DNA of 64,000 bases from Phycisphaerae bacterium (GCA_035275405.1 DATEMU010000004.1:62001-126000), one strand, 5' to 3'; counted from the first letter of the stretch, positions 1-9,373 are shown. Notes: generated by a model not told the origin, from the sequence alone. Program-made: numbers and translations.

Positions 1-698
1 GAATTTCCCGGGTTGATCGGCGCATCCGTCTGCAGCCAGTTCTTGTAGTCAATGTCGACGTCGACTTCATTGCGCCCCGTCGCGCTGATGATCCCGTGGG
101 AAACGCTGTGGCCGAATTTAAAGGGGCTGCCAATGGCCAGGACGATGTTCCCGACCTCTGCCATGTCGGAATCGCCGAAACGGGCGGGGTGCAGGCGGCC
201 GGCGTCGATCTTGATCACCGCGACGTCGGTCATGGCGTCGGTGCCGACGACCCGGGCCCGAAACTCGCGGCCGTCGGCCAGCTTGACGCGGACGACGTCG
301 GCGTCGGCGACCACGTGATTATTGGTGACGATATGGCCCTCCTCGTCGAGGATCACGCCGCTGCCGGCGCCGGTCGTCGGTACCGGTTGAAACTCCTGAT
401 CGCCGAACAGCTTCTTGAGTTCGTTATTGACTTCCCGGTTGACCGTGGCGGCCCGGATGCTGACCACCGACGGCTTGACCGCGTTCGCAATGAGGCTAAA
501 GGCCCGTGAGAGCCGATCGAGTTCCCCCAGCGCCGCGCGATCGACCTCCGAGAGCTCCGGCGGAAAATGAAGCGGCGCGGGGTTATCAAACCCCCGGACG
601 TTCCCCGCACCGAACACGAGGAAAAAGATCAACGCCCAATGCCCGGCAGAGCTTTCACGTTTCCTTCCAGCCAACGCCCCTTCACGAATAGTCAGCAT
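1..698 (-). CDS. HtrA/DegP-like trypsin-family serine protease, 3' part cut by window edge
   Basis: The minus strand is open from an ATG at 698 to the window edge, giving 232 residues of an exported HtrA-type protease that would handle misfolded envelope proteins. A hydrophobic segment near residues 20-33 suggests a signal peptide or membrane anchor. The catalytic His lies in TNNHVV (about residue 128) and the Asp in TDVAVIKID (about 158). The frame ends in TDAPINPGN, and the last two visible bases are TC, so the next residue must be Ser, the expected nucleophile. The ribosome site AGAGGGG sits just upstream of the ATG. PDZ domains would lie outside the window. It follows dnaA in the same orientation, about 400 bases downstream. 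Confidence 0.9.
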   Translation of the reverse strand, partial: MLTIREGALAGRKRESSAGHWALIFFLVFGAGNVRGFDNPAPLHFPPELSEVDRAALGELDRLSRAFSLIANAVKPSVVSIRAATVNREVNNELKKLFGDQEFQPVPTTGAGSGVILDEEGHIVTNNHVVADADVVRVKLADGREFRARVVGTDAMTDVAVIKIDAGRLHPARFGDSDMAEVGNIVLAIGSPFKFGHSVSHGIISATGRNEVDVDIDYKNWLQTDAPINPGN

Positions 699-1099
699 GG
701 GTCACCCCTCTGGCGAATCTCGGATTTAATATCCGCTCCACGACGAGGCCTCGCGGCCCCCGTCTATGAACACGCCGCCGCGTATGCTCGGCGGCCAACA
801 CGACTCACGCGTCGCAAACGGCGCGCAGCCATAACACACGTTCACGCGTCTGCGTCGGGTACAAGAAGTTATGGGAACCCGCCCCGAAGCGAACTGTGTC
901 ATCGCTTGTCAATATGGTATCCATCCCAACTCAAATAGTCACCCATACGGGTTGGGAAATCCGGTCGTCCCCTGTCGGAAAGCCCGTGAATACCGGACTC
1001 CAAGAGGTCCGAATCTCCGGCAATTCCCGCCTTCTTCCGATATCGGTGAGCCCAGCCTGAATTCACGAATAACAATGATGCGGATACGCGAAGGCGGAG
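699..1099. other. Intergenic gap with no gene recognised
   Basis: About 400 bases separate the dnaA stop from the start of the HtrA gene. Frames that cross it lack a ribosome site and recognisable protein sequence. I see no tRNA, no clear hairpin followed by a T-run and no repeat. The promoter of the protease gene must lie here, but no convincing -35/-10 pair was found. Confidence 0.5.
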
Positions 1100-2518
1100 T
1101 TAACAGCCGAGTTGTTCTTCCTGACTTTGAATGATCGAAGTCAGTTTTCGAACTTGGAGACCCGTGACGCTCGGCCAGCTCACCTCGGCGTCGTCGTGCA
1201 ACAGTTGTCCGATTCGCCGGCACGCCAGGAGCACGGTGGTGTGGTTCTTATTGCCCATCATCCGCCCGATCTCGGGAAACGACAGATCGGTGTGCTTCCG
1301 GGCCAGGAACATCGCGACGTTTCGGGCCAGGGCGATGGTGCGGCTCTTGCGGGAGGTGTGCAGATCGGCCGGCGTGATGCCGAAAAAGGCCGCCGCGCCC
1401 TGCTCGATGTCGCTGACCGTCAGGATGCGGCCCGTCTGGCGAAGATGGTCTTCGAGGGCCTGGCGGGCGGTATCGAGAGTGATCGGGGACTTCATCAGGG
1501 AGGCAAAGGCAAGGAGCTTGACGAGGCAACCCTCCAACTCGCGGACATTGGTTTGTATTTTGTCGGCGATGTAGTGGATGACGGGCTCGGGAATGACCTT
1601 GTTCATTTTCTCGGCGCGGCGGCGGAGGATGTCGCCCCGGGTTTCGAAATCCGGCCGCTCGATCCGGACGATCATTCCCGACATGAGCCGGTTGATCAAC
1701 GATTCCGGCAGGTCCGCGATCATGCGCGGGTGCGCATCCGAGGCCAGTATGACGCGCTTTCCAACGGCTTGGATGTCGTTAAAGGTGTGCAGGAACTCTT
1801 CCTGCGTGGCCTTCTTGTTGGCGAGGAACTGGATGTCGTCCAAAAGAAGGACATCGATCTCGCGGTAGCGGTGCCGAAAGGCGTCAAGCCGATGCTCGCG
1901 AAGCGCAAAGAGAAACTGGTTGGTGAATTCCTCGCCCGAGGCATACACCCAGCGAATCGAAGGCTTCGTCTCGGCCAGGCTGTTCGCGATGCCCTGGAGG
2001 AGGTGCGTCTTACCTAAGCCGCAGGCGCTGTGAAAGAAGACCGGCCCGGCGTCGCGATCGGGATTCTCCACGACGGAACAGGCCACCGAGTACGCCAGCC
2101 GATTCGTGGCGCCGACGACAAATTCGTCGAGTCGGCCGCGCAGCTTGCGACCCGGTCCGATCGCGGCGGGCGAGCCGTTTTTGCCCGGGCGGACGGACCG
2201 CTCGGCGTTTTTTTCGATGAAGGCGGCCTGGGAATTGAGCTGGCTTTTGCGCATATTGCGGAAGAGCACGGGATCGATGGAAAAGCTAACCTCCACTTCC
2301 TTGCCGATGACTTCCCGCGCGGCGAGCGAAATAGCGTCGGAAAAGTGGTCCTCGATCCAGCCACCGATGAACAGATTCGGCACGCCGACCTTCATGAATC
2401 CGTCGGCGCACGTCAGGTGCGTCGAGTTCTTGAACCAGACCTTGTACCGCTGGGCCCCAATTAGTTCTTCGATGCGACTGCGAATCTTCTCAACTGGCTC
2501 TTTGAGTTGGACGGACAC
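1100..2518 (-). CDS. dnaA: Chromosomal replication initiator DnaA
   Basis: This is a 472-residue DnaA, the AAA+ ATPase that binds DnaA boxes and opens the replication origin. The N-terminal domain I (LKEPVEKIRSRIEELIG) is followed by a variable linker. The Walker A motif is ACGLGKTHLL near residue 170 and the Walker B is DVLLLDDIQFL. The C-terminal helix-turn-helix carries the family signature around MMGNKNHTTVLLACRRI. I chose the GTG at 2518 because AAGGAG lies six bases upstream; a frame from 2554 is open but would place that ribosome site inside the gene. It stands alone, without dnaN or recF beside it. The upstream region carries a palindrome and weak DnaA-box-like sites. Confidence 0.96.
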   Translation of the reverse strand: MSVQLKEPVEKIRSRIEELIGAQRYKVWFKNSTHLTCADGFMKVGVPNLFIGGWIEDHFSDAISLAAREVIGKEVEVSFSIDPVLFRNMRKSQLNSQAAFIEKNAERSVRPGKNGSPAAIGPGRKLRGRLDEFVVGATNRLAYSVACSVVENPDRDAGPVFFHSACGLGKTHLLQGIANSLAETKPSIRWVYASGEEFTNQFLFALREHRLDAFRHRYREIDVLLLDDIQFLANKKATQEEFLHTFNDIQAVGKRVILASDAHPRMIADLPESLINRLMSGMIVRIERPDFETRGDILRRRAEKMNKVIPEPVIHYIADKIQTNVRELEGCLVKLLAFASLMKSPITLDTARQALEDHLRQTGRILTVSDIEQGAAAFFGITPADLHTSRKSRTIALARNVAMFLARKHTDLSFPEIGRMMGNKNHTTVLLACRRIGQLLHDDAEVSWPSVTGLQVRKLTSIIQSQEEQLGC

Positions 2519-2735
2519 GGCGCGCTCCTTCCACGTAGCGCAAACGTGCGACACGTTTGCAACAAGGACCCATGACGATTATGACAAAGGCAAGCTCGGT
2601 AAAAGAGGTTCGCTCCGTGCTCCTCCGGCCTTCCGCGGTCTCTCGCCGACTCGTCGCCGGCCCACGGTGAAACTTGCCGAGCGGCAGTTTACGTTTCGCC
2701 GCGCGGCGCGTCAATCAGGAAACTTTAGCGAAAAT

Positions 2736-2741
2736 TTTATA
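2736..2741 (-). promoter_or_regulatory. Candidate -10 element of the dnaA promoter
   Basis: Read on the minus strand this is TATAAA, about 220 bases upstream of the dnaA GTG. A TTGCGC hexamer lies about 19 bases further upstream, within the palindrome at 2761-2776. The spacing is slightly long and the match is weak. Confidence 0.25.
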
Positions 2742-2760
2742 GTCGCGATTTGCATCGTGT

Positions 2761-2840
2761 GCGCAAGAGCTTGCGCGATAAAAAAAATTTGATCCACCTG
2801 TTATAAACACGTGTCTGCCGCTTGTGTACAGGGAGTGGAC
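2761..2840. promoter_or_regulatory. Palindrome and weak DnaA-box-like cluster upstream of dnaA
   Basis: A perfect palindrome GCGCAAGAGCTTGCGC occupies 2761-2776, followed by a run of eight A bases. Within the next 50 bases are two 7-of-9 matches to the DnaA box TTATCCACA: TGATCCACC near 2790 and TTATAAACA at 2801. This could be an autoregulatory site for dnaA or part of a replication origin. No T-run follows the palindrome on either strand, so it is not a terminator. Confidence 0.3.
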
Positions 2841-2877
2841 GAAGGGGCGACAATTCACCGCATCCTTAGGTGTTCGC

Positions 2878-3813
2878 TCACTTTGAGTCATGCAGTCGAA
2901 TCATCGCCCGGCGACGCATCGTCTCGACGAATCCGGCGCCGCGATAAAGTCGCATGGCCGGCTCGTTTTTCGCGTCCACCGCAAGCGTAACCTTTTCAAA
3001 CCGCTCATGATACGCAAGTCGGAGAGCATCCTCTATCAATAGTCGGCCCAAACCCTCTCGGCGCCGGGCAGTGTGAACACCCATATACGCCACTTCCAAG
3101 ATACGCCGTAAAGGGTTTTCGCCTAAGAGGATGCAACCGGCCGGGCTTCCCTGCACGCGGGTCAGCCGCCAGCGATGCGGCTGAAAAAGGCCCACTGACT
3201 TGTGGCCGGCGATGATATCTTCGATCTCCCTCAGGCCGGTCATTGCCGGGCAATCGAGGCTGCCCCGGTACGTTGCTTGAATCAACTCCGCGAAGTCCTG
3301 ATGGCCGCTGGTCTTGTAGTCGCCCCAGCAAAGATCGGTCCGCACCGGCGACTCTTTCCACCCCAAGGCCATTCTCGGTACATCGCACTCCATGTAAATG
3401 AGATCCGTAATCGAATGAAAGCCGGCTTGCGACAGAATCTGGTCATTCTCCCGATCGTCCAGGTTCAGCAAACATTGAGCCAGCCGCAGGTTGCGCTGCG
3501 CCTGATCGGCTAGGATGTGATCGATCAGATCTTGCAGCGCGTCCCGCAATCCTCCGCACAGGCCGTATGCCGACAGGAACAGCAATCCCGTGCGGCCCGG
3601 CGACTCGAGGCAGGAACAAGCCGCGACAATTCGACCGCCCTCCTGTGCGAGCCATTGTTGGCCAAGATCGAGGGAAAGGGCGCGGGCGTGGTTAATGAAC
3701 GTCGCGACGTGGATCTCGGTTTCCGATGGCGTTTGGCCCGGCGAGGCCAGCGTCAGCCGAAGCACCTGGCGGGCTTGAGCGGCGGGAACTCGCTGAATCG
3801 CGTACTTCGACAT
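2878..3813 (-). CDS. GNAT-family N-acetyltransferase (311 aa)
   Basis: The C-terminal half is a GNAT acetyltransferase domain. The acetyl-CoA pyrophosphate-binding segment reads RRREGLGRLLIEDALR, followed by VTLAVDAKNEPAMRLYRGAGF, the usual end of the fold. The N-terminal 150 residues probably form a second, degenerate GNAT domain, since the length is twice that of a single domain. The substrate cannot be read from the sequence. It is the last gene of a minus-strand operon with a GT9 glycosyltransferase 16 bases upstream, so a role in decorating a glycan or lipid is possible but inferred. Confidence 0.8.
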   Translation of the reverse strand: MSKYAIQRVPAAQARQVLRLTLASPGQTPSETEIHVATFINHARALSLDLGQQWLAQEGGRIVAACSCLESPGRTGLLFLSAYGLCGGLRDALQDLIDHILADQAQRNLRLAQCLLNLDDRENDQILSQAGFHSITDLIYMECDVPRMALGWKESPVRTDLCWGDYKTSGHQDFAELIQATYRGSLDCPAMTGLREIEDIIAGHKSVGLFQPHRWRLTRVQGSPAGCILLGENPLRRILEVAYMGVHTARRREGLGRLLIEDALRLAYHERFEKVTLAVDAKNEPAMRLYRGAGFVETMRRRAMIRLHDSK

Positions 3814-3829
3814 GGCGGAAACATCCCGT

Positions 3830-4789
3830 TCAGGGCGATGCGGGTCCGCAGATTGTTCGGATTGCGGCGAGAATGTCCATAGGGACCGGCCAGATCGCCC
3901 CGGCGCCCGTCACCACAGCGACGCGAGGACCAAGGGGCCGCCATCGTCCTGGTTGCGTCGGGCCAAAGATGGCGACCGTGGGAGCGCCGACGGCCGCCGC
4001 GAGATGCGCGACGCCGCTGTCGTTTCCGATGAAGAGATCTGCCGCCGCAAGCAGATCCGCGAGCGCGTAGAGCGCGCGACCTTCCACCGTTGGCGCCGCG
4101 GATCGCAGCCGGCCCAGGTCCGCAATCGAAAATTGTTCCGACTCGACAGGCCCGAGGATAAAAACCGAGTCCCATTTTTCAGCGGCTAGCGCGTCGCTGA
4201 GGTACAGAAAGCTCTCCAACGGCCAACATTTCCTGGCGGAACCGCTGCCCGGATGGATGAGGGCGATTCGCCCGCTCGTCCCGGTCATCCTGCGCAATTC
4301 TTCTCGCGCGGCGGCGACCGCTTCTCGTTCGAGTTCGATCCGCGGCGGACCGGCGTTCGTGTGCAACCCGGCGGCGCGAAGATCATCCAGCCATTGATCG
4401 CTGACATGCCCCGGCCAATCGGTTCGGGGCCGCGGATCGACCGTCACAACGCGCCGTACACCCATCCGGCGGAGCTTCTGCGGCAAGGAACTCTCGGCTC
4501 CACCCAGCAGGTCCACGACCAACGTGAATGTCGACAACCGGTGACAAAGCTCATCGGGAAGCCGGGCGCCGTCGGAGAATAGTGCATGACCGCCGCCGGT
4601 ATTCAGGTCGATGAATTCATCCACGCCGCCCCGGCGGGCGAGCACCGCGAATTCCGTCCGCCCCATGAAACCAACGCGCGTCGCGCCGCTCAATCGCAAC
4701 GTGAGAACGACGCGCAGGGTCATGACAAAATCGCCCAGCGCGCCGCCGTGGATGATCAGGGCGTCTTTGCAGTCGCTTTCAGGGAACAT
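3830..4789 (-). CDS. Glycosyltransferase family 9 (ADP-heptose:LPS heptosyltransferase-like)
   Basis: This 319-residue protein has the GT-B layout of family 9. The N-terminus reads ALIIHGGALGDFVMTLRV, the nucleotide-sugar lobe starts with IALIHPGSGSARKCWPL, and the donor site motif is FIGNDSGVAHLAAAVGAP followed by FGPTQPGRWRPLG. Family 9 enzymes transfer heptose or related sugars to lipopolysaccharide core. I chose the ATG at 4789, since it gives the standard length; a frame from 4909 only extends into the upstream gene. The chosen start overlaps the upstream stop by 11 bases, implying translational coupling. Confidence 0.88.
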   Translation of the reverse strand: MFPESDCKDALIIHGGALGDFVMTLRVVLTLRLSGATRVGFMGRTEFAVLARRGGVDEFIDLNTGGGHALFSDGARLPDELCHRLSTFTLVVDLLGGAESSLPQKLRRMGVRRVVTVDPRPRTDWPGHVSDQWLDDLRAAGLHTNAGPPRIELEREAVAAAREELRRMTGTSGRIALIHPGSGSARKCWPLESFLYLSDALAAEKWDSVFILGPVESEQFSIADLGRLRSAAPTVEGRALYALADLLAAADLFIGNDSGVAHLAAAVGAPTVAIFGPTQPGRWRPLGPRVAVVTGAGAIWPVPMDILAAIRTICGPASP

Positions 4790-7205
4790 GGGAAGAGGGC
4801 CGCCCCTTCGTCTCCAATCGCCACAACAGGATGTTATCGACGATCCGCTCCGTGGATTCAGGCAGATAGCCGCTGCGGTTCCAGATAAAATGACCGTCCA
4901 GCCCGGCAATCACGTCGAACGGACAAGCCAAAACGACAACGCGGCCGTCGAGCGTGCGCGTGAACATCGGCGGAGGCGCGCCGCCGCGCGTCAGCCCCGC
5001 CCCGGCATCGGTCGCTACAAGATCGGTCAGGGGCCGGCCGTTGCGGAACGAGCCGCGAAAGATGGCATGCTCCGTGGGCAGGACGCCTCGTTCGCCGATT
5101 TCGATCTGATCCACCCATTCGCCGACGGACTGGATGCCAGCGGGCTGACCGTCGCCGGCATCAATGAGCAGAAACCCGCCGCCCTTCAAATACTCCGTAA
5201 GACGATCGGCAATCTCCCGCGGCAAGCCGCCCGGCGCCTTGACGGTCAGGTAGACCAAATCCGCTTCCGCGAAAGAAGGAGCGTCCGGGGTGATATCCGG
5301 AGCGACGAACAGATCTATCCCGGCGCGGTGCCGCAGTCCGATGCTGTAGCGCTGCCACGCGCCCGAGTGCGCGTTCCAATGTCCATCGTGCGACAGGCGC
5401 GCGAGGCGCAGCGCGCCCGCCGGCGGCGCCGCGCGACCGGGCGGCTGGCTCTCCCGGAGTATGCGCGGGAGTTGTGCGTAGGGCGGCGCGCTATAGACGC
5501 GAACATTGGCCATGATACGGAACAGGTCTTCAAAGCGGCCGCGATCCTGATGCCATGCGCCCGCGATGTCCTTGGGGCAAAGGAAGACCATGACTCGCGA
5601 GCCGTCGGACAACCCCCTCAACGGCACAATATGTTTCCACGGCGTCTGCCCGGCCCCGAACTGCGCATGATAAACGGCATGTCCTTTTTCCAACTCCTGA
5701 AAACGATAGCCGCGATCGCCGAACATTTTTTCAAAAAGCGCGGTCGCTGAGGCCGTGAACGCCCTGGAGGCGCCGTCGGAATGCAGGAAAACGGTCCCGC
5801 CGGCATCGAGGTAATGACGAATTCGCTGGTGCGTCGATTCCGGCAGCTCCAATCCGCGCCGCCCGCTGAGATAGAGCAGCGGCGCGTCCTGCATCTCCCG
5901 CAACTCGGCGTTCACGGATATCCGCTGCCAGCGGTGCAAGCGCTCAAACGTGCGCGACAGGTAGCGCGTCAGGTTGGCGACATCGCGGAAATAATATCCC
6001 GCGTCGCGATCTTGTTGGCCCCACACCATGCGCTGAATCACGACCGGTGCCTGCCCATGGACGAGAAAGATGAGGGCGAAAGAATCGGCGACGACATTTT
6101 CCCCCCAACCTCGGCGAGAGACTGCGTCAACGTACTGTCGATACCAGTCTTCGCCACCGAGGATCGCCTGCCCACTGGCCAAGCCCAGCCGCTCCAATCC
6201 AAACAGCTCATACCCGTCGTTCATCGTCGGATTCGGTGGATTTTCGCGCAAGTAGTCGTCGCCCCGCGCGATGGCGGCGCAGATTCGCTGAACCGGCTCC
6301 TCCGATTTCTTGTCCGGTCGAATGCCCCCAAAAAGCCGGTACGCGCCGCCGGAGCGCGTGTACAGTTGGTCGAGAACAATATAAAGGCTGTTGCATCCGG
6401 CGATCGTCATCGACGACGTCGGCGTCGATTCTCCGCGATAGCTCCACCCGCCGGAATCGTCCTGCGTTTCGAGCCAATGATGGCTGATCGTTTGGTAGGT
6501 TTGGGGACTAACCTCCAGCTTCGCGACGCCTGCGGCCCAGACGCCGAGGTTACCGAACTGCGTATTGGAGTGGTCCCAGCGCCCTCCCGCCTGCGTGTAA
6601 TTGTACCCCCCGTCGGGCTGCATCGCCTGGACCAGCCACCGCAAATCGGCCGTCAGCAGTTTTCGAAATCGCTGCCGGTTCGGGCGGCTGATGCGCCGCT
6701 CCAGAAGCGCGCTCCACGTTGCCGACCGCAAGCTGTGAACGTAGGTCCCCATCTCGTTCGTGTCATCTTGAGCCAGCGCATCGAGGAGCATGGCCATCTT
6801 TGGCTCCGTCGTTTCGACGCCCGCGGTGACCAGCGCCAACGCCGCCAGCGCCGACGGCCCGCCGCGCAGCATTCCCTCCAGCTCCGGTGTGATATGCCCA
6901 CGCGTGACGATCTCGGAGACGCGATTTTGGGCAATGGAGAGGGTCCAGCCCTCCGGCGTCTTCAGACGAAGAGTGCCGCCGGCGTTCTGCACAATGGTCC
7001 CCCGAACTTTCAAGGTCTGAGGAGGATCGTCCGTGGAAACGTACGTCACCTCGTCCAACTGGCTAATCCGATCCAGGAGGGCCGCCACGCCCCTGCGGAT
7101 CGCGGCGTCCACATCGCGATCCGAAACGCCTTCCGCAAAAGACGGAATGCAACAGCCGATGACGATCAGATAAGCAATGGCTCGCGCGCGATAGTGCATA
7201 AGCAT
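4779..7205 (-). CDS. Exported alpha-toroid (prenyltransferase/squalene-cyclase-like) plus DUF4159 protein
   Basis: This 808-residue protein begins with a signal peptide (AIAYLIVIGCCIPSFAEG). Residues of roughly 80-430 resemble the alpha/alpha-toroid repeats of terpenoid cyclases, with QPDGGYNYTQAGGRWDHSN and DDSGGWSYRG as repeat signatures, but the catalytic Asp-rich box of real cyclases was not found. The C-terminal half matches what I know of DUF4159: APLLYLSGRRGLELPES, then HYLDAGGTVFLHSDGA, and a similar segment repeated later (LTEYLKGGGFLLIDAGDG). Such proteins are common in Planctomycetota and of unknown function. It lies between a cysteine desulfurase and a GT9 gene on the same strand. 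Confidence 0.8.
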   Translation of the reverse strand: MLMHYRARAIAYLIVIGCCIPSFAEGVSDRDVDAAIRRGVAALLDRISQLDEVTYVSTDDPPQTLKVRGTIVQNAGGTLRLKTPEGWTLSIAQNRVSEIVTRGHITPELEGMLRGGPSALAALALVTAGVETTEPKMAMLLDALAQDDTNEMGTYVHSLRSATWSALLERRISRPNRQRFRKLLTADLRWLVQAMQPDGGYNYTQAGGRWDHSNTQFGNLGVWAAGVAKLEVSPQTYQTISHHWLETQDDSGGWSYRGESTPTSSMTIAGCNSLYIVLDQLYTRSGGAYRLFGGIRPDKKSEEPVQRICAAIARGDDYLRENPPNPTMNDGYELFGLERLGLASGQAILGGEDWYRQYVDAVSRRGWGENVVADSFALIFLVHGQAPVVIQRMVWGQQDRDAGYYFRDVANLTRYLSRTFERLHRWQRISVNAELREMQDAPLLYLSGRRGLELPESTHQRIRHYLDAGGTVFLHSDGASRAFTASATALFEKMFGDRGYRFQELEKGHAVYHAQFGAGQTPWKHIVPLRGLSDGSRVMVFLCPKDIAGAWHQDRGRFEDLFRIMANVRVYSAPPYAQLPRILRESQPPGRAAPPAGALRLARLSHDGHWNAHSGAWQRYSIGLRHRAGIDLFVAPDITPDAPSFAEADLVYLTVKAPGGLPREIADRLTEYLKGGGFLLIDAGDGQPAGIQSVGEWVDQIEIGERGVLPTEHAIFRGSFRNGRPLTDLVATDAGAGLTRGGAPPPMFTRTLDGRVVVLACPFDVIAGLDGHFIWNRSGYLPESTERIVDNILLWRLETKGRPSSHVP

Positions 7206-7237
7206 GGTGAGCCCCGCCGTGCAGCGATGGCCGACGG

Positions 7238-8413
7238 TCAGCGGCTGACGGCGACGTCGGAGAGCTTGCCCAACGCCTCTACGCAGAAGTCGATGTGCGC
7301 CGGCGTGTTAAAGGCGCCAAACGAAATCCTCGTCGTGCCGCCGTCTGTGTGGGTGCCAATCGTCTCGTGCGCCATTGGAGCGCAGTGCAAGCCTGAACGG
7401 GTCAGAATGCCAAATTCGGTTTCCAGAAGAGCCGACAATTCACCGGGCTCCAGCCCGCTCAGCCGAACACTGAACACGCCGACCCGCTCCTCCGCGTGCT
7501 GCGGGCCATAAACAACCAAACCGGGGAGTTCACGGGCTTTTTGCAGGAAGCGGGCACAAACCGCTCGATCATGTGCCGCCAGCGATTCAATGGATTGATC
7601 CTCGATCCATTGAAGTGCCGCCGCCAGGCCCGCCAAACCGATCGCATTGTGGCTGCCCGACTCGAACTTGTCCGGCATGAAATCAGGTTGCACCGGCCGC
7701 TCGCTGACAGAGCCCGTCCCGCCCTGCACCAGCGGCGTAATCGCTCCTTCGAGGCCCGGCCGTATATACAGCGCGCCGGTGCCCAGCGGACCAAGCAACC
7801 CCTTGTGGCCCGGAATCGCCAGCAGATCGATTTTCATGGCCTGCACGTCAATGAGAACATGACCGGCGGTCTGGGCCGCGTCGACCAGAAACGGAATCCC
7901 GCGCCGCTGGGCCTCCGCGCCGACAGCTTCGATCGGCTGCAATGTGCCGGTCACATTACTCGCGTGCGCGAGGACGATCAATTTGGTTCGCGGCCGAATT
8001 GCGGCGAGCAGGTCTGCGGCATCCACTCGCCCTGTCTCGCAGTCCGCCGGTGCATGAGTGACTTCGAGGAGACCCTCGTCCGACAACGCCTGAAGCGGAC
8101 GCAATACGGAGTTATGCTCCATCCGCGAAGTGACGACGTGATCGCCCTTCCGCAAATAGCCTTTGATCGCCTGATTGAGCGCGGTGGAGCAATTGTGGGT
8201 GAACACGACATGATCGGTCGCCGGCGCGTTGATCAGCGTCGCCAGGCGCCGGCGGCAATCGGCGACGAGTTCCCCGCTCGCCAGTGCCTCCCGATACGCC
8301 CCGCGGCCGGCCGACGCGCCCAGTTCCTCGGCATAACGCCGCATGGCCTCGAAGACCTCCGGCGGCTTGGGAAAGCTCGTGGCGGCGTTATCGAGGTAGA
8401 GTCGCGAGGTCAA
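7238..8413 (-). CDS. Cysteine desulfurase family protein (class V aminotransferase fold)
   Basis: This 391-residue PLP enzyme starts with YLDNAATSFPKPPEV, typical of the cysteine desulfurase group. The PLP-binding Lys is in AIPGHKGLLGPLGTGALY. The C-terminal loop RSGLHCAPMAHETIGTHTDG contains the Cys that would carry the persulfide, and GGTTRISFGAFNT closes the domain. Members take sulfur from cysteine for Fe-S or thio-cofactor synthesis. No suf or isc scaffold genes are nearby, so a specialised rather than general role is possible. It is the first gene of the operon running down to 2878 and is divergent from the tag gene. Confidence 0.9.
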   Translation of the reverse strand: MTSRLYLDNAATSFPKPPEVFEAMRRYAEELGASAGRGAYREALASGELVADCRRRLATLINAPATDHVVFTHNCSTALNQAIKGYLRKGDHVVTSRMEHNSVLRPLQALSDEGLLEVTHAPADCETGRVDAADLLAAIRPRTKLIVLAHASNVTGTLQPIEAVGAEAQRRGIPFLVDAAQTAGHVLIDVQAMKIDLLAIPGHKGLLGPLGTGALYIRPGLEGAITPLVQGGTGSVSERPVQPDFMPDKFESGSHNAIGLAGLAAALQWIEDQSIESLAAHDRAVCARFLQKARELPGLVVYGPQHAEERVGVFSVRLSGLEPGELSALLETEFGILTRSGLHCAPMAHETIGTHTDGGTTRISFGAFNTPAHIDFCVEALGKLSDVAVSR

Positions 8414-8500
8414 AGGGCCGGCTCCAATGGTTGGGGGAGAGTGCGTTTTCCAGTATTCTATGCGATTCGAGGCGGACAGGCACCCCCAGGAGCGATCCCC

Positions 8501-9055
8501 ATGGCACGTAAGCTGATATTAAAAAAGGCGGTGCCGCCGTTGGATAACCGAGGGCGATGCGATTGGGCCGCACGGGATCCCCTCCTCGCTGCCTACCACG
8601 ACGAAGAATGGGGTCGCCCCATCCGCACCGATGCCGGCCATCTGGAGCGAATGGCGTTGGAAGTCTTCCAGTGCGGCCTCTCATGGAAGATCGTACTGAC
8701 CAAGCGGCCCGCGTTTCGGCGCCTCTTCGAACGGTTTGACGTGGGTCGCGTGGCATCTTTCAAGGCCCGAGACGTGGAGCGCCTCTGCCGCGACGCGTCG
8801 ATTATCCGCAACCGGCTAAAAATCAAAGCCATCGTGGCCAACGCGCGGGTGTTTCTCAAGATCGCCGAAGAGCATGGTTCGTATCGGCGGTGGTTTGATG
8901 CTTTGCCCGCCACCGACCCTCGCGCACAAAAGGCCCTCTTCCCGCTCTTCAACGAGACCTTTCGGTTCATGGGTCCGGAGACGACGAAATGTTACCTAAT
9001 GGGGGTCGGAAAGATCGCACCGCCACACGAGCCGCAATGCTGGCGTTTTGAGTGA
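8501..9055 (+). CDS. tag: DNA-3-methyladenine glycosylase I
   Basis: This 184-residue protein excises 3-methyladenine from alkylated DNA. It has the family start CDWAARDPLLAAYHDEEWG, in which the Cys and His are zinc ligands and the Glu lies in the base pocket, the central LEVFQCGLSWKIVLTKR, and a C-terminal His and Cys (PPHEPQCW) that complete the zinc site. The ATG at 8501 has CAGGAGCG upstream and gives the expected length. The same frame is open far upstream, but that part is antisense to the cysteine desulfurase gene. It is a single gene, divergent from its left neighbour. Confidence 0.94.
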   Translation: MARKLILKKAVPPLDNRGRCDWAARDPLLAAYHDEEWGRPIRTDAGHLERMALEVFQCGLSWKIVLTKRPAFRRLFERFDVGRVASFKARDVERLCRDASIIRNRLKIKAIVANARVFLKIAEEHGSYRRWFDALPATDPRAQKALFPLFNETFRFMGPETTKCYLMGVGKIAPPHEPQCWRFE

Positions 9056-9373
9056 TAACTTTTTTAAGCATAGGGACTTCGGGGAGTCCGCCAATCGTCG
9101 CCAAATCGGTAGAAATGGCCCGCACTGGCAAAATCCGCTTGCATTTACCGATTAAACGAGTAATACTTGGTCGTAGAAGGGCCCGCCGAGAGGTCCTGAT
9201 CAACCATTAATGTGACTGGGGCTCGGCTACACATTTTTCGCAGCGTGATTGCAGACTGACGACGGAGCGTGAGGAACAGTCTGACCCAGGATGGTCGAGC
9301 AGGGATCGCAACCGCGCAAGCGGCGCGCCGCCGCTTCCTCGCGCAGGATACCGGGTCCAGGAGGATTCCAAGG
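9056..9373. other. Intergenic gap with no gene recognised
   Basis: About 318 bases separate the tag stop from the small frame at 9374. The left part is AT-richer than its surroundings, and a GC-rich stretch with GCGGCGCGCCGCCGC lies near 9320. No tRNA or convincing terminator was seen. Confidence 0.4.

Noticed and set aside
2761-2794. The palindrome upstream of dnaA as an intrinsic terminator
   Set aside because: The T-run lies before, not after, the hairpin on the minus strand, and only A bases follow on the plus strand.
5781-7511. A 576-codon plus-strand frame opposite the DUF4159 gene
   Set aside because: The product is Arg- and Gln-rich with no recognised fold and is the antisense of a well-supported gene.
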